Assembly (NCBI GenBank): GCA_932521025.1
Contig: OW051470.1
Span: 310,001 to 374,000 of the forward strand
DNA from: Oscheius onirici
Lineage: Eukaryota; Nematoda; Chromadorea; Rhabditida; Rhabditidae
Direction of reading: 5' to 3'
DNA length: 64,000 bases
Part shown: positions 45,057 through 55,411 of the stretch, piece by piece
Layout of the letters: the number at the start of each line of letters is the position of its first letter
Numbering within the stretch: the stretch's first letter is position 1
Position numbers and translations under genes: made by a program
The notes under the pieces: generated by a model
Databases searched by the model: none
Seen by the model: the letters and a program-made list of their open reading frames with translations, nothing else
What the model was told of the DNA's origin: nothing

Positions 45057-45395
45057 ATGTGGCCCTGGCTACTGTTCTTCTCTACCCTAGTTCATCGTGG
45101 TAGCAGTGTCATTACCGGAGCTCTAGTGGATTGTGAGATTGGTTAAAAACTACCTTTATATTATTTTTTCAGGCGACGAAATACACGGCGACGTGAAACT
45201 AGTCGATCTGGCGGACCATTGCATGAGAGAGACGAATATTACCGGAAATGGGTATTTGGTTCTGGATAGAGCGGAACAGAGACTTATCCACGACTTTTTC
45301 GCCAACAAAAACTATGTTAACATGTATCAGACTCTGGGATCACAAAGACAATCCGAAAGTCGTCAATTTTGGTGCATTGGAGATGATTGGAGCTG
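45057..45395 (+). pseudogene. Receptor L-domain protein fragment, frameshifted
   Basis: Exon 1 (45057-45132) encodes a signal peptide (MWPWLLFFSTLVHRGSS) and joins 45173-45395 in frame, giving CDEIHGDVKL and ITGNGYLVLDRAEQ, typical of the first strands of a receptor L domain. The expected continuation (DNPKVVNFGALEMIGAG) is present but in another frame; the shift lies near 45325-45345. GTACGT at 45396 would be a donor, but no downstream exon was found. It is probably a decayed member of the nematode L-domain receptor families. A sequencing error is the alternative. Confidence 0.5.
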
Positions 45396-45730
45396 GTACG
45401 TACATTTTTGTAATTTGTGGTAACAGTCTTGTGAAAGCTGAACTGAAGCAATTAGATACTACAACCTTTTCCCGGTGTCAGTTTTCTAACTTCAACGGAC
45501 ATGCGGTTGTTTGGCGCATATGAAATCGCTAGTCACTGGTTTTTTTTTTGAAATGACACTGTAACACGGGTGTCAGTACTACTGTCTTTTGAAAAAATGG
45601 GGAATCGTGTGAGATCTTTCAAGTTATTGGCTTAGTTTCAATATTTGTTGTGTCCTACAAAAGATCACTGGATCACGATAGTAAAGGACACGTTGATATT
45701 ATGCAGCTTTATGAGCAACCAAATATAACA

Positions 45731-46346
45731 CTAAACATCTCTCAAATTTGTAAACACTCTCGCGGGATACTGCTTCGAATTTCCCACCTCAGATGCCTGA
45801 TAATCACGGAAATTTGTGGTCTTGGCAGTGTAGTAAGATTTCTGAACTACCGGCATGTAAGTGTTCTCTAAAAGTCTACGCTGTTCAGACTTCTGGAGGT
45901 CCTTTTCAGCTTTGATGCTTCGGCAGACGGTGCAGAGCAGCCACTGAAATATACGCAAATGTAAAGAAAAAAAAAGTGGTTTTGTCAAGAAAAAAAAGTA
46001 CGTACAGCCAGGAAGACGATGAGAGCAATAACCAGAACGAATCCGACAGTACCGGCTCCCACACTGGCCCCAATGACCATACTGTAGTCCTTCGGATAGG
46101 ATTCCTTGACCCTTTTCTCTTATTCTTGCTCTTCTTGTTCCGTAAAAAGATCAATGTTCACTTTTTCCTTTCCAAACAAGTTCACCCACTTTTCGTACTC
46201 CACTGAGGACAGCTTATACTCTCCATTTTTCTTGATAATCACGAGGAAAGTTCCATTTGAGACCTTTTTCTTATGAATAATTTCCTTCAGTTGAGGAAAA
46301 TTAATGGATTTGAGGTTTGTGTTGTTTCGAATAATAATTCCGGGCA
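45731..46346 (-). pseudogene. L-domain/transmembrane protein with in-frame stop
   Basis: The exon 46006-46346 reads an L-domain end (PGIIIRNNTNLKSINFPQL) and then an acidic linker that meets TAA at 46120-46122. The same frame continues without interruption through EKRVKESYPKDYS into a transmembrane helix (SVGAGTVGFVLVIALIVFLA). It then splices in phase to exon 45731-45943, which encodes a cytoplasmic tail with CTVCRSIKAEKDL and ends at a normal TAG. Only this one stop breaks the protein. The N-terminal exons were not found; upstream are T/C-rich tandem repeats (46550-46680). Readthrough or a polymorphic null allele are alternatives to a pseudogene. Confidence 0.5.
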
Positions 46347-46841
46347 CTAAAATTCTAAATTCTAAATTTAAAAATTCTAAAATTCTAAAGGCTCTAAAAA
46401 AATACAGAAGTAGAACGACCAGTAGAATAGCAGTGTTCCCTAACTGCAGAGGAATAAAAATTGCTGCAGAAGACTTGTAAACTTCTTTCTCTTTCTCTCT
46501 AATGTCAACCAGCCGGCTTCGCCGCCTGTTGGCGGCTTTTATACTTGTGTTTTCGTCTTTACTTCTGATCCCTTCTCCAGTCAACCGATCTCTTCTGATC
46601 CTTCTGCTCCCTTCCCCAGTCAACCGAACTCTTTTGATCCCTTCCCCAGTCCACCGAATCAATCGAACCTTTTTCATTCTTTCCCAGAGTTCTCATCCCC
46701 TCCTAATGAACCGATTCGAATTTTCCTATTTTCTGGCCATACGATTCCTCTCTGATTAAAGACATTAAAGATACAACATTTTACACTGACAATTTATTGA
46801 CAACAAAAAGGGGGAAAACTAGAACTACACTCGTAACTAAT

Positions 46842-48396
46842 TCAGAAATACGTAGGTTCTTGCTTCACAGCGATCTGAACAGGTGCCTCGGGAGCAGGAG
46901 GATTCTCTTGAGGAGAAGCGGGATAGTAGTATCCCTGTTGGAAATCTTGAACTTGGGGAACCAGTTGTCCTTCCGGCTGGTAGTAGTGCTGAGCGTACAT
47001 CTGCTGATAGTATGCTTCAAGACCAGGTTGAGCCATCTGCTGTTGCCCTCCTTGAGCTTCTTCTCCGCCATAAGGAGCTCCTTCCATTTGAGCGAAAATT
47101 TGTCCTTGTGGCTGTGCCATGAGGTCGTACCCCATCGGATAGTAGGGATACCCAAAGAAGACCGGTTGGTATTGTTGTTGAGCTGAATCTGCCTCAGTTA
47201 CTGGAGTAGGTGAAGCAGTCTGTGGCTTGGCGCAGTAGTCACGATGATCTATCGGTGTGGGAGAGTCGGGCTCTTCTGCTTGGACTGGCTGGAATCCTTG
47301 AGGATAGGCTCCGCACATCTGTCCGTAATGTTGCATGTACTGTTGCATCTGGAAATCAGAGGATGAGTCACGAGAAACAGAAAGAAACAATCAGAAAAAA
47401 CAACAGTAACTTACATATTCGGCATTGTAGAGAATCTGTTCTGGAGCGACGTTCATCTGATCCCAGCCAGGTTGACCAGCTCCATTGAGCTCCACATCAT
47501 CAATTGCTACCCTTTTCTTCTTCTCTCCCTCTTCAGCGCCAGCTGCCTTCCTCTTGTACGAGTTCGGAAGTCTCTGAATGGCAATGGGAGGAGGAATTCC
47601 GGCAGTTCCATTGTAAATGGCTGCCCATGTATCTAAATTCGGTCAGTTGAAAAAAACATGACAAAACTCACTAGGATCCTTTAATCCGAGAAGATTAATG
47701 TCGCCAGTCTTGTCCAGGTACTCGTTCAACTTGAGCATAAAGTACTCTTTGTGACTGAAGCCCCAGTTGGCTTCGCCTTCCATTCTGGCATAGAACCCTT
47801 TGTGCGTACAGAGACTGTGACGAACACTCTTCTTCCAAGCTTCCGTCCGGATATCGTAGCCTTGGAAATTCTCAGAGACAAATGCATAGATCTCTCTGAG
47901 AGAACAGTGATCTCTTCCCGAGTTGTGGAAGGCCAGTCCCGAGAGGAAGGTGATCTGCATGGTTCGGTGAAGTCTCTGAATTTGGATTTTTTTTCAAAGT
48001 TGGTATCTGAGGACTTACCGGAGTCTTCTTCCTTCTCTCCCAGGTGTCTGTGGCTTCATTGTAACGGACGGCGTTCTTGGTATAGACTCTCTTGGTCTTG
48101 ACTCCATTCTGCTGGAAAATTATGTTTTTTTTCTGAAGGAAATGAGTCTCTAACTCTCTTAGTCTTACTCTGTTTCTCTTTAAACTGAAAATTAAACTAA
48201 CCCTCTGACCGTCCTCCTCTCCTCCAGACAGAACCGGACTGCTAGTTCTGGAGCCACCCATATCTACGGTTCCATTGGCCATATCTACGGCACCATTGGG
48301 CGTGTAGTCGTTCCCGAAGACTGAGACCTGATTCGGATCGATCATCTGTTGACCACCATAGTAGACGTTCTCGGCGTATACGTTGTACTGTTGCAT
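46842..48396 (-). CDS. Divergent forkhead-domain transcription factor
   Basis: Exons 48202-48396, 48019-48111, 47672-47975, 47415-47632, 46842-47348 give 438 residues in frame. The DNA-binding region spans about 97-185: SLREIYAFVSENF parallels the forkhead helix 2 (LSEIYEWIMENF) and WKKSVRHSLCTHKGF parallels the recognition helix WxNSIRHNLSLNxxF, with the key Arg-His kept. The usual KPPYSY start is replaced by RLHRTMQIT, so the domain is atypical. A putative basic nuclear signal (YKRKAAG, KKKRVA) follows. The C-terminal 170 residues are Gln/Tyr/Pro-rich, likely an activation region. ATAAA for poly(A) lies near 46790 (reverse). It starts 236 bp downstream of the scramblase-like locus on the same strand. 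Confidence 0.75.
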
Positions 48397-48632
48397 TTTC
48401 TAGAGAGGAGCTCGAAGCCGCGCAGAAAAAAACGATAATGAGGCTTTTGTGAAATTAGAAGCAGATTTCAGTTTTAAAAGCGAGGAGCCTGCGCTTTTCG
48501 CCAAGTTCAGAAATCGATATTCGCTTCTTGCACGAAAATTATTAGAAACAAATTAATTGAAGAGAAATTCTACTGAAAGACAATGCGACTCTGTTTATTT
48601 TTTTGCCAGAGTAGCATACAGAACATTTTCGT

Positions 48633-49584
48633 CTATCCGACGTAACCGGCATATCCGCCTTCATATCCGTAGTTCATGTTCCTGGAAGCCATGTCTCTAG
48701 CTCCTCCCTTCTCCTCAAAGTACATGAAATCGATGAGAAAGGGCGTCCCGATCAGAATGGCCTTCATGGCCGGATGCATGTTGTTCGGAAACTGTACTCC
48801 AAACGTATCAGCGTCCGTGTACATCTCCTGAGCCAGATTTGTCCAAATCTTTGTGATTCTGCCGATTTCACCGCCGCCATAGGTGATAATAGGAAACGGA
48901 CAGCAACCAACACAACAAGGACCGATAACTTTGAACATGGGCATGCCGGCGTCGTCGTAGATGGTAAAGTTTCAGCCACAGCAGCCGCAGTCCTGAGCGA
49001 TTCGACCGGCAACCATGCCGGGAGGAGCCTCGATTGTGGCAGCATTGACGGGAATTTGGGTTCGACTCTTCGAAGGCGTAGTAAACTTGCTGGCCTAGTG
49101 GGTTTCTGAGGATATAGCGATTGGCTGTCTCGTAGCCGGTCATGATCTGGAAATCACTTTTTTTTCCAGCAAAATAGAGGCTAACCTCCATATATTCGAC
49201 CAGTTGTTGGACCAGAATAGTGTCGCACATGGTCAGATACTCCAGTCCAATGGGAACTCCAGGAAGCGGCTCCATCATGGTCGGACAGGCCCAGACGGGA
49301 GGAGGACGGCCCATTCGACCCATTCCCATACCCATGGGACTCATTCCGACTCCTCCGTAGCCCATGGCACCGTAACCCATCATTCCAGCTTCGCTCCTGA
49401 CGAGAATACCTTCTTCCTGTGTCAGGGTAATCTCCTCCCATTCCTGAGAATCTTCAGTCTTACCGGCTTCCAGTCTCTGCTCTTCTTGTGGAACTTCTAC
49501 CTTTGGTGGTTTCGTCACTTCTACTTCTTTTTCAGGGTTCGCAAGAGTGTTGTTGGAACATCTACCGAAGCTCAGGCTACACAT
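48633..49584 (-). pseudogene. Phospholipid scramblase pseudogene
   Basis: Exons 49186-49584 and 48633-49146, separated by a 39-bp intron. The N-terminal part is Glu-rich and then Met/Gly-rich, followed by scramblase blocks ANRYILRNPLGQQVYYAFEES and RQCC. Immediately after that the frame shifts by +1 and the sequence jumps to the later block IEAPPGMVAGRI, so the usual segment between RQCC and QEIxxQxPPG (roughly 35 residues) is missing. In the new frame TGA at 48972-48974 precedes NFTIYDDAG. The rest (VIGPCCVGCC, EMYTDADTFGVQFP, MKAILIGTPFLIDFMYFE) is intact to the normal end. A deletion plus a nonsense change indicate an inactivated member of the calcium-dependent scramblase family. Confidence 0.7.
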
Positions 49585-49928
49585 CTTTTTGCAATATTTA
49601 GTTTTCTAAATATTTTCCCGGAAAATAGGAATTGTTAACATTGTTAAACAAGGGTAGTCTGTAAAGCACAAAAACTAAAAAAAAAAACTGACTATTTGGA
49701 ACCTTCCCGCCAAAAAAATTGAACGAAGGGGGCCGCCTACCCAACTATTACCAAAACTATGTATCGGCTTACTGTTTCGTGGAGAGACCAACAGCACCAG
49801 TCTTTTACTTTCAAGTTCCGTGACCGTCAAGATCAAAAATTTCTCACTTGAATCCGAAGAGTATTGGAATAACACACAAAATGATAACATAAAAAGAACA
49901 CAGAGTTTCGAGAAAATTTCATTGCCCT
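49585..49928. other. Short intergenic stretch, nothing recognised
   Basis: No coding exon or RNA gene seen; presumably the upstream region of the scramblase locus. Confidence 0.35.
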
Positions 49929-50263
49929 CTACTTTTTCACGTCTTCTGCCTCAACCTTTACGACCTTCTTCTTCAGAAGAACCTCATAAGCTTCTGTGAA
50001 GTTCAAATGCGCAGCTGCGTGGAACTGCAACAAGGCGACTTTGCTGAAGAGGTAACCAAAGACTCCTCCATCGTCCAGATCAACCAGTAGGTAGGTAAGA
50101 CCTCCAAAGATGAGCGGAGAGAACAAAGAGACAGCGTAAGGAGCGTTGTCCCAGAGATCTGGTTCCTTGATCAGTCTCTGAGTGCAGAAGGAGAATTTCG
50201 GCGACTATGCAGAGCAACTGGAGCGTCCTGAGATAGTAGGTTATGGTAGGAAATCGTATCCAT
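49929..50263 (-). CDS. Small single-pass membrane protein, unknown
   Basis: Exons 50219-50263 and 49929-50177 (intron 41 bp, acceptor CTGCACTCAG) encode 97 residues: a short N-terminus (MDTISYHNLLSQDAP), EPDLWDNAPY, a hydrophobic segment (AVSLFSPLIFGGLTYLLV), then an amphipathic part (YLFSKVALLQFHAAAHLN) and a basic/acidic tail (LLKKKVVKVEAEDVKK). An upstream in-frame ATG at 50368 would add 35 residues. No family was recognised; it may be an organelle membrane subunit. Frame switching between neighbouring open frames is resolved only with this intron. Confidence 0.45.
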
Positions 50264-50965
50264 CGAGTAGCTGCGAGTCTCGGGCGAACATCTTTTTTTG
50301 TAGTTTTTGATTGTTCTGTTTGTGGTTTTTATAGTAACGAAGCTTGTGAAATTGTCCAAGTTTCTCATAGATGCTAGAAAATTTGTTATTTAGTTGTTTG
50401 ATCAAAAACTACAGAAAGTTTCCAGAAACTCATTGTCAGAGAAGGAACAGAGAGACAGAGACCACTGTCAAATTAGAGCCATTGGTTGTACTGCAGTAGG
50501 CACCTACCTTCGTTCAAAATTTTTCGAAAGTATCCAGAAATATATGATGAGAGCTGGCATATAGAGAATTAGTTGGATGTTTGACCAATTTTCATGTCCA
50601 GATACTTGTTTTACACGCTGCATTTTTGGATCAGTTAGACTGGTTCAGTTGACTTATATTACGGTATGCCAAGGACGTAGTTTTCCTCTAGAAAACTGCT
50701 CAAAAGCAGAAGGTAATATTATTTTCCTCTCCACCTACAACCGTGACTCATAAACAATCATTCGATAGAGTATAGTTCAAATTTCTTTCTCGTAAACAGC
50801 TCTGTTCTTGCTCTCTCGACATGTTCTTTCAAGGCAGGTTCTAATCGATTTTTGTCTATTCTTTACAAAGCGAACAAAGAATTATCCGGACAAGCGAAAT
50901 CGATTTGTTGCTGCTCGAAAAAGCGGTCATTTCCAGCTCTTAGTTGTAGTTTCGTTGTTCTCAGG
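50264..50965. other. Divergent promoter region
   Basis: About 700 bp separates the start of the reverse-strand membrane protein from the forward RRM gene. No exon was recognised. It presumably serves both promoters. Confidence 0.35.
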
Positions 50966-52175
50966 ATGTACCCCTTCCCTCCAAATATGACCTACCAGCA
51001 GTTTTTGCGGATGAATGAGGCTGCCAGGGTTATCAAGGTGAGTCTTCCTGTGTTTCCACTCTGTTCAATTTCTTGTTCATCCCCACTTATTGGAAAAACT
51101 TGCAGACTGAAGAAATTCCCCAAGAGACGCCTCCCCAGATGAGAAAAATCTTCATTGGCGGACTTCCCTTCAATTGTTCCAGAGACGCCATCTACATGTA
51201 CTTCCAGAAGTATGGGGCCATCCAAGATGCCGTCCTCATGTGTGACACCGAGACCAAGCAGCCGAGAGGGTTCGGATTTGTCACCTTTGTCAAGGAGGAG
51301 AGCGTTCATGCTGCCATGCTCTCGAGACCGCATAGTCTTTTGGGAAAAATGGTTGGTTTACTTCTTTACTGGAATAAGAGTCAGACAGTAAGGGACTTAG
51401 GCATTCAGACAGAGAGGGAAAAAAGGTAGACAGTCAGAGAGGCAGGTAGAGTCAGTTCAGAGCAGGCTTGTTCCGCCCGTACAGAGAGACTCCTGGCCAT
51501 GTTGTTCCGGATCCCCTTTTCCTAATTGTCAATTATGCAAAGGTAACACACCTCTAGTCAACATTTCGATAAAAAAAAATTCTTAACAAAATTAGAAAAA
51601 ATCGAAAACCGTTTTCAGGCCTTTTGATTTTTCCAAATTTCGTTAAGCAATCTTTTTCATCGAAATTTTGGCTGTGAGCCAATTGAAAATTAGGAAAAGG
51701 GGATCAGGAAAACATGGCATTTCAAAAGCGTCGAAAAGTCATGGGCGGGCGGAACAAGCCTGGTTCAGAGAGTCAGAGAGAGACTCCTGGAGAATAAATT
51801 TGCATTCAGGTCGATGTCAAAAGAGCTGTAGCCAAGGCTCAGCTTCAAGCTCAGCTGCCCCCTCCCGACTTTGACTACTCGGTCAGTCCCGGAGCCAAGG
51901 TCATCATCCGTTCCATCAAGGACGCCCAGAACCGTCCCGTCGAATGGAACTACAGTATGATCAAGCTCGTCCATGAGTACTTTATCCAGTTCGGAAATCT
52001 TGAACAGATTGAGAAGAAGAAGAACGGGGAAATGTTTGTCATCTACGAGAAGAAGAAGGCCGCCGAGGATTGTCTGGAATTCAATGAAGGACGTCATTGC
52101 TACAACGGACTGGTCATTCAGGTTCAGGCTCCTGGAGAGGAAGGTGACTCCGAAGCTGACGATGAGAGCTCGTAG
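50966..52175 (+). CDS. RNA-binding protein, hnRNP A/Musashi-like RRM
   Basis: Exons 50966-51037, 51106-51351, 51810-52175 give 227 residues. The first RRM (about 37-115) has RNP2 KIFIGGLP and RNP1 RGFGFVTF, and is followed by VDVKRAVAK, the linker typical of hnRNP A/B, DAZAP1 and Musashi proteins. A second region (about 136-210: KVIIRSIKD, FIQFGNLEQIEKKKNGEMFVIYE) folds like an RRM in pattern but lacks a canonical RNP1. The end is acidic (EEGDSEADDESS). It is likely an mRNA-binding regulator in nucleus or cytoplasm. The ATG follows TTCTCAG by one base, a trans-splice acceptor. AATAAA lies about 40 bp after the stop. Intron 2 carries a MITE. Confidence 0.8.
51463..51762. mobile_element. 300-bp hAT-like MITE with 8-bp target duplication
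   Basis: The ends CAGGCTTGTTCCGCCCG and complement are flanked on both sides by GTTCAGAG (51455-51462 and 51763-51770), an exact 8-bp duplication. Sub-terminal inverted repeats (GGATCCCCTTTTCCTAATT and near complement) continue inward. No coding capacity. It lies in intron 2 of the RRM gene. Confidence 0.85.
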
Positions 52176-52379
52176 ACGTGTTTTCGAAGATTGTGTCATT
52201 TTGAGATCTGGTTGTGAATAAAGCACTTCATTCAGGCAAGTCTTTGGGATAGGAAGAGAGACCAAGAAGAAGATAATAGCCGTACCAAGGGCCCGGAAAT
52301 CGTCACAGGGAGAAAGAGACGATAACAAAAAAAAATGGGAAAAAAGCTCGAACAATGAGAAGAACAAAAATCATGTAGT

Positions 52380-54679
52380 CTAGTACTTGCGTCTCCTTCC
52401 GCCTGCCCTTCGACCCTTTCTTGCCACCGGATGGCGGCAAACTGCACAGCCCGTTGGGCAAGCATGGGGAACCAAAGAATGAACAGCGTTGAAGTTCGTC
52501 CCGCCTCTCTCCTTGAACAGCTCGGTCCACCACAACTTGTGATGGTCTCTTGCAGGATCCTCCTGGATCTCCGAGGCTTTGTTGTAGGGATTGTCCGCTC
52601 TTTTGCGGAAAGCAGTGCAGCCTCCAAGCCACTTTCTGTGCTGGGCCTTGAACACCAGCCTGGAAATATTAACATCGATTAGTCACTCTCACCATGTCCT
52701 TCTGTGTATTTGTTTCTGTTCCTCTGTCCCTCTGTCACTCTGTCCCTCTGTCCCTCCCTCCCAACTCACTGCCATCTCAGGGCCATCCTCATGAACATAT
52801 TCAAAATAGCTCCTTTCGCGCATTCCAGAGCTTGATATGTGTCAGCAATTATCTTATTATTTGCTGCGTCTTCGACGTAATAGATGAAATCCCCGTCCTG
52901 AAACTTGGGCAAGGTATATCCGTGGCAGTTTATTGTGTAAAACCATGGTTTAAATCCATTTTCGTCCGTCTTGTTCACCTCGACCTTCTTCAGGAATTCC
53001 TCCGTTATGGCCGGATGCGAGATGCTGTAAAAACTAGATGCTTTAAGAATGTTGAAAACCCACTTGGTCCTGATAGCAAGCTCCTCATAGAAGTCCCAAA
53101 GTTCTTTGTGATTGTTCTTCAGGCTTTCAAGCGGCTCCCACGTCAGCTCCGTTTCGTTCTTCCACTTGCATAAGAACCAGGCACGATAGCCGTCTTCGTA
53201 GTCAAAATCGTAATCCAAAATTTCGGCGATCTGAAATTCGAGGGAGGTAAAAAACTGAAAAAGTGCCTTACAACTCCACGGTACTTGCTCTGTTCCTCTT
53301 CATATTGTAGTTTTCTTCGTTTCTTTTCCTCAGGATCGCTTTTGGGCTGAAAGTTCTAGATTAGGACAAGAACAGAGAGACTGAGGGACAGAACCGTACC
53401 TTTTTCGAGGAATTCGTCGGTTTCCTGCCCCTTCTTCTAACTGTGGGGGTAGCAGATGTAGACTGTTCGGGTTCTTCCTCTGCTTCCTCTTCTCCTTCCT
53501 CTCCTCGTTGTCCTTCTCCTCCTTCTTCAATTTCTTCTTCCTCTTCGTCTCCCTCATTCCACGGTCGGGTATGGTAACCACCAGACTTGACAGCCTAGAA
53601 ATGGAAAAATCTTATTTTACTCTGAAAAGACTAACTTTTTCAGCAGACTTGTTCTTGGAAGATTCGTCCTTGTCATTTTCCTTGACCGGACTTGGCTGAT
53701 TGTTTCCGTCCCGCTCAGACTCGTCGTCAGTGACGATCTTTTCCTGTTCGTCCACACAATCCTCGTCAGCCATTTCTTCATCTTCTTCCTCCTCCTCACT
53801 GTCAGAAGCCGCTTGACAGTCTTCTTCTTTCTCCCTGCCATGTTCTCCTTCCTGCGGCTGAAAATTGTGAATGTGGTCTACTAGAGTGAATGCGATGTTT
53901 CGATTTTTCCAACATCGCTCTTTTCGGGTAGCTTTCAGGCAGGATCGGCGAGGTGCTTTCTGAAAGTTTTTACTGCTCTTCGGGAAAACAAAATGAAGTT
54001 CAGATGACTTACCAGAGGGGCTTGAACTTGAGGATCTGCCACATCCTTGGGAGCTTGCGGATCTTGAGTCGATGTTCCACAGACTTCCATCGGCTCTTCT
54101 TCATTGACAGATCTCATCTGAGCCAACTTTGGCTTCTCCAGACGGGCTTTTTTGATGGCTTCCAGAGAGCCTCGTTGCTTGGTACTGGCCGATGGCCCGG
54201 AGAGGCCAGTCTGAAATGGATCTTTCAGCCAGAAAACAATCAGTGATCGGAAAATACTAACCCATTGAAAAAAAAAGTTCGCCAGAGATTCAAATGTTTG
54301 GCAGGAACTACAGTCTGTTCACATTAACTAGCTGGTTAATGTAGATTTGTTGGCGTCGTGACCAGCCAAACCAGTCCAGAATTCCGGTAAACATATTTTG
54401 CATTTTCGTGCTTTTTCACGTCTTATTTTGTGTGTTTTTTTTAACTTTTCGTCGTTGTAAGATGCTAAAACGTTAGGAAAAGACCCGAAATCCCAAATAT
54501 TCAAAGACTGTTTGGTCCCGACACGAACATTCCTACCGTAACCTATCAGGTGACTTTCGTTCTGAACAGACTACAGATAAATGGACTGAAATTGCCAAAT
54601 TTAAAAAAAAATAAACAAAAAGACTTACCCCATTCTTTCCTTCACCTTCCATCACATCGTCAACATTTATGTCGTTCAT
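52380..54679 (-). CDS. Chromodomain protein with Cys-rich basic end
   Basis: Exons 54629-54679, 54013-54210, 53636-53857, 53400-53594, 53272-53346, 52770-53230, 52380-52659 add to 1482 nt, 493 residues. The N-terminal half is acidic with Ser/Glu/Asp runs. A chromodomain starts at about residue 248: IAEILDYDFDYEDGYRAWFL then CKWKNETELTWEPLESL, with the aromatic positions expected for methyl-lysine binding (Tyr, Trp, Trp). A conserved-looking region of unknown fold follows (about 310-440). The end has HACPTGCAVCRHPVARKGRR, a Cys cluster that may bind zinc, plus a basic tail suited to DNA or RNA binding. It is likely a nuclear chromatin factor. It does not look like HP1 because no chromoshadow domain was recognised. 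Confidence 0.72.
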
Positions 54680-55411
54680 ATTTGCTGAAAGATTGATGTT
54701 TTTATGGGAAAAAGGCAGAAAAAAGTCTCTTTCGATAAAACAGTGGGATAAAGAGTAAGTGAGCATCTTTGCGCCTAACCAACACCTTGTAAAGAAGTAG
54801 CCACTGCTAAATAGCGCGCACATACCTCGTGTGGTCATTTTGAACGGAGGGCAGCGAAACCTAAACATTTCTCAGTTTTTTCTCTCTGAATTTCAATTGT
54901 TCTTCCTTAGTCCAATTTTTGTCTAATTTTTTCCTCTCAATTTTACTTTTTCCCCTTTGTGGCCTCTTACCGTTTCGCAGTTGCTGCCCGAATGACGAAG
55001 GTTCGGATCCGCACTATAGTTTTTCGTTTTTCCTTTTTTTATTGAAAAATTCAAAATTCCCTTCCCCGCGAGACCCATTTGTGTTTGTGTTTTTTGACAT
55101 ACTGCTTTTCAAAGGATCATTTTCATTCTAACCGACTAGACCGTCTACACATTTTTGCTACGAATACTAATTGTCCGTATAGCCTTGGTCTCAGAACCAT
55201 TCTATCTTAGACAGCTCCCATAGCCATTATTCCCAATCTCTCTCAATGCCCCGCTCGCCCCCTTCGGCCTCTCCTCCTCTGAATCAGCCCTCTTTCCAAA
55301 CTGTAATCATATTTCCACCACATGTTTACGAATCGCTTTATTGTCCCACGACGTCTCGCTCATTTCAAACTCTCTTTGTCAATCCGACTTTTTCGAGTTA
55401 CAACCGACAGA
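54680..55411. other. Divergent upstream region
   Basis: Lies between the chromodomain gene (reverse) and helicase A (forward). Around 54957-55015 there is a weak tRNA-like pattern (TGGCCTCTTACC, GGTTCGGATCC, then TTTTT). No exon supported, although in-frame codons exist upstream of the chosen helicase ATG. Confidence 0.3.

Noticed and set aside
48972-48974. UGA as selenocysteine codon in the scramblase locus
   Set aside because: Scramblases have no known selenocysteine, the locus also has a frameshift and deletion, and no SECIS-like element was looked for successfully.
54308-54573. Inverted element with TCTGTTCA ends and a CTACAG repeat on both sides
   Set aside because: The inverted match is only about 8 bp and the flanking repeat overlaps a common word, so chance cannot be excluded.
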